Shown: positions 17,260 through 26,631 of the stretch, one piece after another
Numbering within the stretch: position 1 is the first letter of the stretch
Layout of the letters: each line of letters starts with the position of its first letter
Made by a program: the position numbers and the translations under genes
Notes under the pieces: generated by a model
What the model was told of the DNA's origin: nothing
Database searches by the model: none
Seen by the model: only the letters and a program-made list of their open reading frames with translations
Source: JAAOII01 sp965207705
GTDB taxonomy: Bacteria; Pseudomonadota; Gammaproteobacteria; CBDBNL01; JAAOII01
Reading direction: 5' to 3'
Length of the DNA: 64,000 nucleotides
Assembly: GCA_965207705.1 (NCBI GenBank)
Contig: OZ242292.1
Location: 1,488,001-1,552,000, forward strand

Positions 17260-20200
17260 ATGAAATCAGAGCAAGGTGTTTTTTCTAAGGTTGCGGATGA
17301 GGCAACAGAATCATCAAATCAATCGTCAAATCAAAGCGATTCATTGCAAAAAGTTCAAGAAAATCAATTAAACCAACCAGCCGAGCCCAGGCATAGAGAG
17401 ACACATAAAGAAACACATACAGAGGTGCATATAGAGACACATGACACACATCATGATACTCATAGAGAAACACATGGGGGGACACATAAAGGGACGCCAC
17501 CCACAATATCAGCCCCAGGGACTCTTTCAGTAATAAAAAGAAGCGGAACAGTTGTTCCTTATGATGAAGAAAAAATCATAATTGCCATATCCCGTGCCTA
17601 TATTGCAGTAGAGGGAGGCCAGGCATCAATTTCCTCCAGAGTGCATGAAAGCTCAGAAAAACTTACCCAGAATATAACCGACGTACTGACTCGGCGTAAT
17701 GGTCCTCGTGCCGTACATATTGAAGAAATTCAAGATTTAGTGGAATTATCTTTGATGCGTAGTGGCGAACACAAAGTAGCCAGAAGCTATGTGCTGTATC
17801 GCGAAGAGCGTTCAAAAGAAAGAGAGGAAAAAGAAAAACGCGAGAAAAAAGATAAGGGACCTACTGCCGAAGAAAACGACTATATCATAGTCAGTTACGG
17901 AACTTCAGCAAATAAAGAAGAAGCAGCCAAAAAGCAGAAAAAACTTGCCAAATCTCATATAAAAGAAAGGATCTCAAAAGCATGTGCTGGCATTAATGGG
18001 ACCTTAGCGGAAGATTTATACAAAGATTCCTTGAAAGGGTTTTATGAGGGGATGAACATTTCGGATGTAGACGAGGGGATTATAATGTCAGCGCGGACTT
18101 TCATAGAACGAGAGCCCAATTATACTTACGTCACTGCAAGATTGTTACTCAATAAGCTGGCAGACCAAGTGCTGAACTCTCTAAATATAGCTGAAAGAAC
18201 CACTCTTGATGAACTAAAAGACCGCTATGCTGAGGCATTCACTTCCTCATTGGAAAGAGGAGTAGCAGTAGGGTTATTAAACAAGGAACTTTTACTTTTT
18301 GACTTAGAGGTGTTGGCAAAAGGCATAAAACCTCAAAGAGACGAATATTTTACTTACCTTGGTCTTCAGACCCTATACGATAGATATTTCTTACATGAAG
18401 ATGACATAAAATTTGAACTACCCCAGACCTTCTTCATGCGAGTTGCTATGGGATTAGCTATCAACGAGCCCGAAAGAGAGAAGCGAGCTCTGGAGTTTTA
18501 TCATCAATTATCAGAGTTTTATTATATGAGTTCCACTCCCACATTGTTTAACTCAGGTACCGTCCACTCACAGATGTCTTCGTGCTATTTGACAACAATA
18601 GCGGATGATTTATCTGGCATATACAAGTCCATGCAGGACAACGCATTACTTTCCAAGTGGGCAGGAGGGCTTGGCAACGATTGGACGCCAGTTCGTTCTA
18701 TGGGAGCGCATATCAAAGGGACCAACGGCAAATCTCAAGGAGTTGTCCCATTCTTAAAAGTTGCCAACGACACGGCTATCGCAGTTAATCAAGGAGGCAA
18801 ACGTAAAGGCGCTCTGTGTTCTTATCTTGAGACATGGCATCTAGACATTGAAGAGTTTCTTGAGTTACGTAAGAATACTGGGGATGACAGACGTAGAACT
18901 CACGATATGAACACGGCTAACTGGGTGCCGGACTTGTTCGTAAAAAGGGTTATACAGGACTCTTCATGGACTTTATTCTCTCCATCTGATGTTATAGATT
19001 TGCACGATAGTTACGGCAAGGATTTTGAAGAAAAATACTGTGCTTATGAAGCAATGACAGAGACAGGTGAGTTTACCAACTTCAAAAGAATTTCCGCCAA
19101 AGAATTATGGCGCAAGATGTTATCAATGTTATTTGAAACAGGGCATCCATGGATAACTTTCAAGGACGTATGTAATATTCGTTCACCACAACAGCATTGT
19201 GGGGTGGTGCATTCTTCTAATTTATGTACTGAAATAACCTTGAACACCAACTCCAAGGAAATTGCAGTATGTAATTTAGGTTCAATTAATCTCACCAGAT
19301 ACTTCAATAAAAAAGGAGAGCTTAACCGCGAAAAACTTAAGCAAAAAGTATTTACAGCGGTTCGCATGTTAGACAATGTCATAGACATTAACTTCTATCC
19401 CGTACGTGAGGCGCGCAATGCCAACCTTAAACACAGACCTATAGGGCTGGGTATAATGGGTTTTCAAGATGTGCTGTACATGAAGAAACTACCTCTTTCA
19501 TCTCCTGAAGCGATTGAGTTTGCCGATGAGATAATGGAGCAAATAAGCTATTATGCATTAGAGGCATCAAGTGATTTGGCGGTTGAAAGGGGAGCATATC
19601 AAAGCTACGATGGTTCTTTATGGTCGCAAGGTATATTGCCCATTGATTCTATAGAGCTTTTGCGTGATGCCAGAGGGGAGGGTAATCTGGACTTAGACAC
19701 TGATACAAAACTTGATTGGGACGAATTAAGAAATAAGATACGTAAACAGAAGATGCGCAATTCCAATGTTCTTGCCATAGCTCCCACAGCAACTATAGCC
19801 AACATAACCGGGGTTACTCAATCCATAGAACCAACTTTTCAGAACCTATACGTAAAGTCAAACCTTTCTGGCGAGTTCACTTGTGTTAACAATTATTTGG
19901 CAGATGACCTTAAGAAACTGGATCTGTGGGATAACGTAATGATTAATGACCTTAAATACTACGAGGGAAGCGTTCAGAATATAAACCGAATTCCTCAGGA
20001 GCTGAAGGAACTTTATGCCACTTCTTTTGAGATAGAACCTAAGTGGTTGATAGAAGCAGCGGCGAAAAGACAAAAATGGATTGACCAAGCGCAATCTCTT
20101 AACCTTTACATGCATGAACCTAGCGGCAAAAAATTGGATGAAATGTATAAACTTGCTTGGCTCAAAGGATTAAAAACAACCTATTACTTACGTTCAAGGT

Positions 20201-20556
20201 CTGCAACTAGCGCGGAAAAATCAACTATAGATAGAGGAAAACTTAGCAATGTGGATGTGACGCAAGCAATAAAAACGTCTGAGCCCACAAGTAGTGGCGA
20301 CAATGGTGCATACGGCAATGGCGTAAATGGCAACGGCGCATACGGCAACGGCACAAATAGTCATAGCGCAAATGGTCATGGCGCAAATGGCAATGGTGGG
20401 GGGAGTGGTTTGAGTGGTAGCAATGGCAACACTGATAACATTCAGCACAACTATGAACACAAAGTTTCAGTGAGCTCCGCCGTTATAGAAGATTTTGAGA
20501 TCAAAGAGGGAGCTGCTTGCTCCATTGATGACCCTGCTTGTGAAAGTTGTCAATAA
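17260..20556 (+). CDS. nrdA: Ribonucleoside-diphosphate reductase alpha subunit (class I, two ATP cones)
   Basis: This is a 1098-residue catalytic subunit, far longer than E. coli NrdA (761). Residues ~87-190 form an ATP cone (VIKRSGTVVPYDEEKI); residues ~205-300 look like a second, degenerate cone. Active-site residues are present: Cys442 and Cys671 (redox pair), Asn654/Cys656/Glu658 in NLCTE, and Tyr975-Tyr976 for radical transfer. The tail ends in C1094-E-S-C1097, the reducible pair. The N-terminus has a His/Thr-rich repeat (HRETHKETHTEVH), and the C-terminal linker is an Asn/Gly-rich repeat (GAYGNGVNGNGAYGNG); neither is family-typical. It reduces NDPs to dNDPs together with NrdB, encoded 99 bp downstream. 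Confidence 0.96.
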   Translation: MKSEQGVFSKVADEATESSNQSSNQSDSLQKVQENQLNQPAEPRHRETHKETHTEVHIETHDTHHDTHRETHGGTHKGTPPTISAPGTLSVIKRSGTVVPYDEEKIIIAISRAYIAVEGGQASISSRVHESSEKLTQNITDVLTRRNGPRAVHIEEIQDLVELSLMRSGEHKVARSYVLYREERSKEREEKEKREKKDKGPTAEENDYIIVSYGTSANKEEAAKKQKKLAKSHIKERISKACAGINGTLAEDLYKDSLKGFYEGMNISDVDEGIIMSARTFIEREPNYTYVTARLLLNKLADQVLNSLNIAERTTLDELKDRYAEAFTSSLERGVAVGLLNKELLLFDLEVLAKGIKPQRDEYFTYLGLQTLYDRYFLHEDDIKFELPQTFFMRVAMGLAINEPEREKRALEFYHQLSEFYYMSSTPTLFNSGTVHSQMSSCYLTTIADDLSGIYKSMQDNALLSKWAGGLGNDWTPVRSMGAHIKGTNGKSQGVVPFLKVANDTAIAVNQGGKRKGALCSYLETWHLDIEEFLELRKNTGDDRRRTHDMNTANWVPDLFVKRVIQDSSWTLFSPSDVIDLHDSYGKDFEEKYCAYEAMTETGEFTNFKRISAKELWRKMLSMLFETGHPWITFKDVCNIRSPQQHCGVVHSSNLCTEITLNTNSKEIAVCNLGSINLTRYFNKKGELNREKLKQKVFTAVRMLDNVIDINFYPVREARNANLKHRPIGLGIMGFQDVLYMKKLPLSSPEAIEFADEIMEQISYYALEASSDLAVERGAYQSYDGSLWSQGILPIDSIELLRDARGEGNLDLDTDTKLDWDELRNKIRKQKMRNSNVLAIAPTATIANITGVTQSIEPTFQNLYVKSNLSGEFTCVNNYLADDLKKLDLWDNVMINDLKYYEGSVQNINRIPQELKELYATSFEIEPKWLIEAAAKRQKWIDQAQSLNLYMHEPSGKKLDEMYKLAWLKGLKTTYYLRSRSATSAEKSTIDRGKLSNVDVTQAIKTSEPTSSGDNGAYGNGVNGNGAYGNGTNSHSANGHGANGNGGGSGLSGSNGNTDNIQHNYEHKVSVSSAVIEDFEIKEGAACSIDDPACESCQ

Positions 20557-20655
20557 AGATTTTTCAGCAAATAGTTAATGCTGATATTGGTATTGATATT
20601 CATATTCACATCAAATGCCGCTAAAGAATTATTGTAATTAAAGAATAGAGACGAC

Positions 20656-21870
20656 ATGTTAGACGGAAACAAAAGCAACTTATTTGATGATAAGCCAGAG
20701 CAAAGAACAGGGGATATAACAAATAATAAAGCAGACGCTGCCCCGCAATCAGTGGATGCTTCAGCAGGAGATGTGACAGCTAATGTGACACCAGCCGCAA
20801 AGGAATATACTGCACCCGTCAATAGTTTTACTGCAATAGAACAAGGGGCGTCAAGGGTTAGAGTGGACGATAAAGCAATGATAAACTCTCGCGCTGATGT
20901 CAATCAACTAGTCCCAATCAAATATCAATGGGCATGGCAAAAATACATAGAGGGTTGCGCCAACCACTGGATGCCCACCGAAGTACCGATGAGTAAAGAT
21001 ATATACCTCTGGAAGCACCCCACAGAATTGACTGATGACGAAAGGTTAATGCTTAAAAGAAACTTGGGTTTCTTTGCTTCAAGTGAATCCTTAGTCGCGA
21101 ATAACATAGTATTTGCTATTTACAAGCATCTTACCAACCCCGAATGTCGCCAGTACCTATTGCGTCAAGCGTTTGAAGAGGCGATACATACGCATTGTTT
21201 TCAGTATATAGTTCAAAGTTTAGGGTTGGATGAAGGTGAGATTTTTAATTTATATCGCGAAGTTCCAAGCGTCCATGACAAAGCTGCTTGGGCTTTACAA
21301 CACACCAAACAACTGGAAGACCCTGATTTTTGTACTGGAACTACGGCGAGTAACCGTATTTTTGTAAAGAATATGATAGCTCTTTATGTCTGCATGGAGT
21401 CCCTCTGGTTTTATACTGGCTTTGCTCAGGTACTTTCTATGGGTAGGCGTAATAAAATGACTGGGATAGCCGAGCAGTATCAATACATAATGCGCGATGA
21501 GTCGTTGCATTTCAATTTTGGCATAGATGCCATCAATCAAATTAGAATTGAGAATCCCGGGCTTTGGGATAGTGCCTTTGAAAAGCAAGTTATCCAGATG
21601 ATTCACGAAGCACTTGAACTTGAAATTGCTTATGCTTATGACACTATGCCACGGGGACTTCTGGGTATCAGCGCTCCTATGGTAGAAGAATATATGCAGC
21701 ATATCGCTAATCGCCGCTTAGCGCAACTTGGATTATCAGAAGAATTCCCTGGTGTATCCAATCCTTTTCCTTGGATGTCTGAAGTAATGGATCTCGGTAA
21801 GGAAAAGAATTTCTTTGAAACCCGTGTGACCGACTATCAAACTGGAGGAACTTTAGATTGGGGCGAATAA
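20656..21870 (+). CDS. nrdB: Ribonucleotide reductase beta subunit, class Ic type (radical Tyr replaced by Phe)
   Basis: This is a 404-residue radical-generating subunit. Metal ligands read Glu144, Glu175, His178, Glu248, Glu282 and His285. The spacing equals that of Chlamydia trachomatis NrdB (E89, E120, H123, E193, E227, H230). At the radical-tyrosine position, four residues after His178, stands Phe182 (AIHTHCFQYI), with Tyr184 matching Chlamydia Tyr129. First ligand Glu instead of Asp plus Phe at this site defines class Ic, whose oxidant is Mn(IV)/Fe(III) rather than a tyrosyl radical. Residues 1-~75 are a low-complexity extension. The C-terminal tail keeps a Tyr (TDYQTGG) for radical transfer to NrdA. 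Confidence 0.95.
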   Translation: MLDGNKSNLFDDKPEQRTGDITNNKADAAPQSVDASAGDVTANVTPAAKEYTAPVNSFTAIEQGASRVRVDDKAMINSRADVNQLVPIKYQWAWQKYIEGCANHWMPTEVPMSKDIYLWKHPTELTDDERLMLKRNLGFFASSESLVANNIVFAIYKHLTNPECRQYLLRQAFEEAIHTHCFQYIVQSLGLDEGEIFNLYREVPSVHDKAAWALQHTKQLEDPDFCTGTTASNRIFVKNMIALYVCMESLWFYTGFAQVLSMGRRNKMTGIAEQYQYIMRDESLHFNFGIDAINQIRIENPGLWDSAFEKQVIQMIHEALELEIAYAYDTMPRGLLGISAPMVEEYMQHIANRRLAQLGLSEEFPGVSNPFPWMSEVMDLGKEKNFFETRVTDYQTGGTLDWGE

Positions 21871-21882
21871 CGCTTCACCAAA

Positions 21883-23418
21883 ATGGAGCGTGAATCTACA
21901 CTAAATGAAATTAGAACTTCAACTACCTGGGATTTAGTAATAATAGGTGGGGGAGCTATGGGTTTGGGATGCGCCGTTGATGCGGCTAATCGCGGCTATA
22001 AAACTCTTTTAGTTGAAGCAGGGGATTTTGCTTCTGGCACTTCAAGCCGCAGCAGTAAGATGATTCATGGTGGCTTGCGTTATCTCAAGCAATTTGAGAT
22101 TAGTATGGTGCGCCGCTCGTTAATTGCAAGGGCAGGGCTTCTACAAACTGCCAGTAGTTTAGTGCGTGAGCAAAGAATTATCATCCCCATTTACACAAGA
22201 TACGAGCTTGCCACTTATCGGCTGGGACTTTTCTTATATGATATGTTGGCGGGTTCCAATGCTGCTGTATCTTCCAGTCAGTATTTAAGCGCAGCGCAAA
22301 CTTGCGAAATGCTTCCTGGTTTACAAGTAGCTGAAATTAAGGGGGGAGTGGCATACAGCGATGGTTTATTTGATGATGCTCGTTTAGCCATTGTTATGGC
22401 GCAGGCAGCCAGTGGTCTTGGCGCTCATCTGATTAACTACATGCCAGTGATAGACGTCATAAAACAATCAAGCAAATCTGCAGAACGTATTGCAGGAGTC
22501 ATAGCCAAAGATTCTGAATCCAACCAAGAGTATGAAATAAAAGCCCGCCATGTTATAAACGCTGCTGGTACCTTTGTGGATAGAATCATCAATATGGACA
22601 ACCCTAACAGCATACAACAACAAGCGATTAGCCAGGGTAGTCATATTGTGTTGCCGCACAGTTTTCTGCCTTCGACAAACGGCATGTTAATTCCAAAAAC
22701 CTTGGATGGCAGAGTTATGTTTTGCTTGCCATGGCATAATCGTCTTTTAGTGGGAACCACAGATGTGGAAGTTCTCAAAGCTGCGCAACAACCGCAACCT
22801 CAGAGTGCTGAAATTGATTTTATACTTGATAACTGCCGCGCTTATTTTAGCAATGCTCCGACCAAAGCGGACATACTTAGTTCTTTTGCTGGCCAAAGAG
22901 CGATGGTTGCAAACAAGAACTCCAATATGTTAACTAAAAATCTTAGCCGCTCTCACAAGGTCCTACGCAGTGATTCGGGGCTAATTAGTGTTCTGGGTGG
23001 CAAATGGACTACTTATCGCGATACTGCGGCAGAGGCAGTAGCTATGGCTATGGAGGATATGCCTCAAAATAAGAGCTCAATGGAAGCGGTATCCCTGGAT
23101 AAATGGAATCAATCTTCCACACAATTAGCAATAATTGAAAAAGAAAGCAGTGAATACAAATTGCCAATTCATCCCAAATTACCTTACACCAAAGGACAAG
23201 TTGTTGCCGCAGTGCGCTATGAGATGGCTCGTAAGGCGGAAGACGTGTTAGCGCGGCGCACCCGTTCTTTATTATTGGATGCCAAAGCTGCAAATCACTG
23301 CTCAGAGGAGGTTATTAAAATAATGGCACAAGAGCTGGGCAAGGATAATCTATGGATTGCCAAGCAAATACAAGAATTTAAATCATCCGCTCAACAATAC
23401 TCAATTTGTAACAAGTAA
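21883..23418 (+). CDS. glpD: Aerobic glycerol-3-phosphate dehydrogenase
   Basis: This is a 511-residue FAD-dependent oxidase/dehydrogenase. The dinucleotide-binding motif is IIGGGAMGLG near residues 20-29. The GlpD signature blocks FASGTSSRSSKMIHGGLRYL, SDGLFDDARL and GGKWTTYRDTA follow in order, and the C-terminal helical domain is present. It oxidises sn-glycerol-3-phosphate to dihydroxyacetone phosphate and passes electrons to quinone at the inner membrane. It starts 12 bp after nrdB, so it probably shares that transcript. No glpK or glpF is nearby. Confidence 0.93.
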   Translation: MERESTLNEIRTSTTWDLVIIGGGAMGLGCAVDAANRGYKTLLVEAGDFASGTSSRSSKMIHGGLRYLKQFEISMVRRSLIARAGLLQTASSLVREQRIIIPIYTRYELATYRLGLFLYDMLAGSNAAVSSSQYLSAAQTCEMLPGLQVAEIKGGVAYSDGLFDDARLAIVMAQAASGLGAHLINYMPVIDVIKQSSKSAERIAGVIAKDSESNQEYEIKARHVINAAGTFVDRIINMDNPNSIQQQAISQGSHIVLPHSFLPSTNGMLIPKTLDGRVMFCLPWHNRLLVGTTDVEVLKAAQQPQPQSAEIDFILDNCRAYFSNAPTKADILSSFAGQRAMVANKNSNMLTKNLSRSHKVLRSDSGLISVLGGKWTTYRDTAAEAVAMAMEDMPQNKSSMEAVSLDKWNQSSTQLAIIEKESSEYKLPIHPKLPYTKGQVVAAVRYEMARKAEDVLARRTRSLLLDAKAANHCSEEVIKIMAQELGKDNLWIAKQIQEFKSSAQQYSICNK

Positions 23419-23512
23419 TCTGACAGGATTAATTAACTTGTATGAGTAATTTTTACTATTAATAAAGGTTATAATTCTATAATCTTATTTTTCATTTTTT
23501 TCATAAACAAGA

Positions 23513-25069
23513 GTGTTATCAACTAACAAGAGATCGGTATCTACTTATCAGAGTTTCGAATCCGAATTATTTAAAGCAGCAGATAAACTACGTAAGAATA
23601 TTGATGCAGCAGAATACAAACATATTGTTTTAGGGCTAATATTCCTTAAGTACATTTCCGATTCTTTTTTCAAGATTCATAATAAGATTGTTGCAGGCAT
23701 AGGAGAATATCAGTATGCATCAGCAGAAGATCCAGATGAGTATATTGCGCGAGATTGTTTCTGGGTTCCAAGTAAAGCACGCTGGAATTATTTACAAAAA
23801 CGCGCCAGGTCTAATAATATAGGCAAGGATTTGGATATGGCAATGGTGGCAATTGAGCGTGAAAACCCCGACCTTAGAGGTATTTTGCCAAAAGTGTATT
23901 CCAAACGCAACATTGATAACGCGGCATTAGCAGGGTTGATAGACCTAATAGAAGATGCGCCTATAAGTGACGAGGCATTTCGTTCAAAAGACCTATTGGG
24001 AAGGGTATATGAATATTTTTTAGGGCAATTTGCTCTTGCCGAAGGACAAAAAGGAGGGCAGTTTTATACCCCCAAAACTATAGTTAAGCTGCTGGTTGAA
24101 ATACTTCAACCCTTTAAAGGAAGGGTATATGACCCATGCTGCGGCAGTGGGGGAATGTTCATTATGAGTGAGAACTTTGTTGAACGTCATAGAGGCAAGA
24201 TGAAGGATATTTCAATTTTTGGTCAAGAGAGCAATCAAACAACCTACCGTTTATGTTGCATGAACCTGGCTATTCATGCCATAGACAGCTCGCAGGTTGT
24301 TTGGAATAATGAGGGTTCTTTTTTAAAAGATGCCCATGCTGATAAAAAGATGGATTTTATACTTGCCAATCCACCTTTCAATGATAGTGATTGGAGTGGC
24401 GAGATTCTGCAGGATGACCCACGTTGGGTTTACGGCAAACCGCCGCGTGGCAATGCCAATTTTGCTTGGGTTCAGCACTTCATTCATCATCTTGCTCCAG
24501 GCGGAGAGGCGGGTTTCGTTTTAGCTAATGGCTCCTTATCTTCAAATACTGCTGGCGGCAAGGATATACGTAAAGAACTCATTGAAAAAGGATTAGTTGA
24601 TTGCATAATAAATTTGCCCACCAAACTTTTTCTTAACACTCAAATAGCCGCTTGTTTATGGTTTATATCACGCAAGGAAAAAGTAAAAGGACAGATGAAA
24701 CCTCAAGATAATTCCATTTTGTTCATAGATGCTGATGATTTAGGCAGCTTAATTAATCGTCGTACTCGCGAGTTCAGTGACGAAGACATTGATAAGATTA
24801 CTAATGTTTACCATGCATGGAAGAACGACAGAAAGAAATATAAAAATATTGCTGGCTTTTGTAATTCCGCTCCTCTTAGCCGAGTGAGGAAAAACAACTA
24901 TATTTTAAACCCTAAACGTTATGTGACCCTGCTAGAGGAAAAGGATAACTTCAATTTTAGCAATTCTTACGCTATATTAAAAGAAAAACTGGAAGCTCAA
25001 TTAAAAGAAGAGGCAAGGTTAAACAAAGAAATTAGAATAAGCTTAAATAAAATCAAGTACAAGGATTAG
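23513..25069 (+). CDS. hsdM: Type I restriction-modification methyltransferase subunit HsdM
   Basis: This 518-residue protein has a GTG start. The N-terminal helical HsdM domain (residues ~14-160) is followed by the N6-adenine methyltransferase domain. SAM-binding motif I reads DPCCGSGG (207-214) and catalytic motif IV NPPF (286-289). Additional family blocks are GQESNQTTYRL and GNANFAWVQHFIHHLAPGG. All catalytic features look intact, and the C-terminal helical part that contacts HsdS is present. It forms the M2S methylase with HsdS. Base composition resembles the core genes rather than the AT-rich islands, suggesting long residence. Confidence 0.95.
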   Translation: MLSTNKRSVSTYQSFESELFKAADKLRKNIDAAEYKHIVLGLIFLKYISDSFFKIHNKIVAGIGEYQYASAEDPDEYIARDCFWVPSKARWNYLQKRARSNNIGKDLDMAMVAIERENPDLRGILPKVYSKRNIDNAALAGLIDLIEDAPISDEAFRSKDLLGRVYEYFLGQFALAEGQKGGQFYTPKTIVKLLVEILQPFKGRVYDPCCGSGGMFIMSENFVERHRGKMKDISIFGQESNQTTYRLCCMNLAIHAIDSSQVVWNNEGSFLKDAHADKKMDFILANPPFNDSDWSGEILQDDPRWVYGKPPRGNANFAWVQHFIHHLAPGGEAGFVLANGSLSSNTAGGKDIRKELIEKGLVDCIINLPTKLFLNTQIAACLWFISRKEKVKGQMKPQDNSILFIDADDLGSLINRRTREFSDEDIDKITNVYHAWKNDRKKYKNIAGFCNSAPLSRVRKNNYILNPKRYVTLLEEKDNFNFSNSYAILKEKLEAQLKEEARLNKEIRISLNKIKYKD

Positions 25070-25130
25070 ATAAAACTATCTATCTTCATTTTCTGTAGTC
25101 CGCCTGTATTCCAACAGGTCTCTCTTAATG

Positions 25131-25158
25131 TTGTAAGGTTGTTAAAACATCTTATAAT
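25131..25158 (+). promoter_or_regulatory. Predicted promoter for hsdS
   Basis: TTGTAA (25131-25136), 16-bp spacer, TATAAT (25153-25158). The start codon of hsdS is only 10 nt downstream, so the mRNA would have almost no 5' leader. Confidence 0.6.
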
Positions 25159-25168
25159 ACAATAGATA

Positions 25169-26377
25169 ATGAACCGACGCCTCAATAATCAGGATAATAA
25201 AAGCTGGAAAATACAGCCATTAAGTGATATAGTGGAAAAAATTATTGATAATAGAGGCAAAACACCCCCTTTTAATTTAAGCTCGGGATGTCGTCTTATA
25301 GAAAGTTGGCAGATTAAGATTAGTTCAAAGTATCCTCTGTTTAGCGAAGAAAAGCAAAAATATGTTTCTGAAGATTGTTATAGAAATTGGTTTAGAGACG
25401 TTCATCCACAACATAAAGATATTCTTTTTTCTACTGTGGGGGCATCAGTTCCTCAGTTTTGTTTGACTCCGTCTGAAGAAGAGATATGCATTGCTCAGAA
25501 TGTAATTGGAATTCGCGCCAACAAAAAACTGATATATCAGGATTTTTTGTTATTCTTATTTAAAACTCAGAAATTCATAAACTTAGTTAAGAATCTATTA
25601 ATTGTTACAGTCCAGCCGAGCATTAAAATATCTCATTTATTAAGTATACCAGTGACAATGCCCTCATTAGCAGAACAAGAAGAGATAATTGATGTATTGG
25701 CATCTTTAGAAGATAAGATAGAAATATTAAGGCGGCAGAATATCACTTTAGAAAAGCTTGCCCATGCCCTTTTTCATAAGTGGTTTATTCAAGGTGCCAA
25801 GCCAGAGTGGGAGGATACCTATCTTACTAAAATCTATGACTTTGAATCGGGGGCGCGAGTTAGCAGCAAAGATTATTGTAAAGAGGAGCTCCCTGGTACA
25901 ATTAGATATATTAGGGTAAGGGATATGGAACGTGCTCGCGCTGATATTTTTATTAAATCAGAACTTACCGATAAAAAATGCGCTCCGCATGACCTACTAG
26001 TTTCGTTTGATGGCACTGTGGGTAAAGTGGCTTATGGACTGAGCGGCACCTATTCATCGGGGCTACGCAAAATAATATCCAAGAACGAGATTTACAATAA
26101 CCTAAGCTTTAAGTATTTGTTATTCAAGCGCCCAGAAATCATTAACACCATCAAATCCAATGCCTTAGGAACGGTTATTCTTCATGCTTTCTCATCTGCC
26201 GAGCTGCTAAAGTTTCGTTTACCAAGTCCAAAAGTTATTAGTCAATTTACAATGATTACTAACCCTTTATTTAATCGTATCTTGGCTAACCGCCAACAAA
26301 TCGTGACATTAGAAAACACACGCGATATACTTTTGCCGCAGTTAATGAACGAGAAGATTAAGATTATGCGTGGTTAA
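25169..26377 (+). CDS. hsdS: Type I restriction-modification specificity subunit HsdS
   Basis: This is a 402-residue subunit with two target-recognition domains (residues ~12-165 and ~205-355). They are separated by the conserved coiled-coil spacer (SLAEQEEIIDVLASLEDKIE...LAHALFHKWF), with a second helical repeat at the C-terminus (NRQQIVTLENTRDILLPQL). Length and layout are normal, so a bipartite DNA target is expected; the sequence of that target cannot be read. It lies 99 bp after hsdM with its own predicted promoter. Confidence 0.93.
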   Translation: MNRRLNNQDNKSWKIQPLSDIVEKIIDNRGKTPPFNLSSGCRLIESWQIKISSKYPLFSEEKQKYVSEDCYRNWFRDVHPQHKDILFSTVGASVPQFCLTPSEEEICIAQNVIGIRANKKLIYQDFLLFLFKTQKFINLVKNLLIVTVQPSIKISHLLSIPVTMPSLAEQEEIIDVLASLEDKIEILRRQNITLEKLAHALFHKWFIQGAKPEWEDTYLTKIYDFESGARVSSKDYCKEELPGTIRYIRVRDMERARADIFIKSELTDKKCAPHDLLVSFDGTVGKVAYGLSGTYSSGLRKIISKNEIYNNLSFKYLLFKRPEIINTIKSNALGTVILHAFSSAELLKFRLPSPKVISQFTMITNPLFNRILANRQQIVTLENTRDILLPQLMNEKIKIMRG

Positions 26378-26502
26378 ACTATGTTTTCCTCTATGTTTTT
26401 TATTTAATCTGTGATATAATGCCCGTTCTTATTAAGTTATACAATTTTGATAAGATTGTTGATAAGATTTTAATAATTGTGTGTTACAGCATCAGGGGGA
26501 TA

Positions 26503-26631
26503 ATGAATAACATAAGACAATACAAGAGTAGGCGTTTATTTAATAATGTAGATTTGCTTATATCGGGGGCGACAGATAATATGTGTATGCCCTTACCACG
26601 CGTTTCTGCAATAAACGCAAGGGAATTATAA
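26503..26631 (+). CDS. Possible small ORF in hsdS-hsdR spacer
   Basis: In the 254-bp spacer a 42-codon frame starts at ATG 26503 after a GGGGGAT stretch. Its stop codon directly abuts the hsdR start at 26632. An upstream ATG at 26419 would extend it to 70 residues but overlaps a TATAAT (26415-26420) that may be the hsdR promoter. The peptide is basic (YKSRRLF) and has no recognised motif. It could be a leader coupled to hsdR translation, or chance. Confidence 0.25.
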   Translation: MNNIRQYKSRRLFNNVDLLISGATDNMCMPLPRVSAINAREL

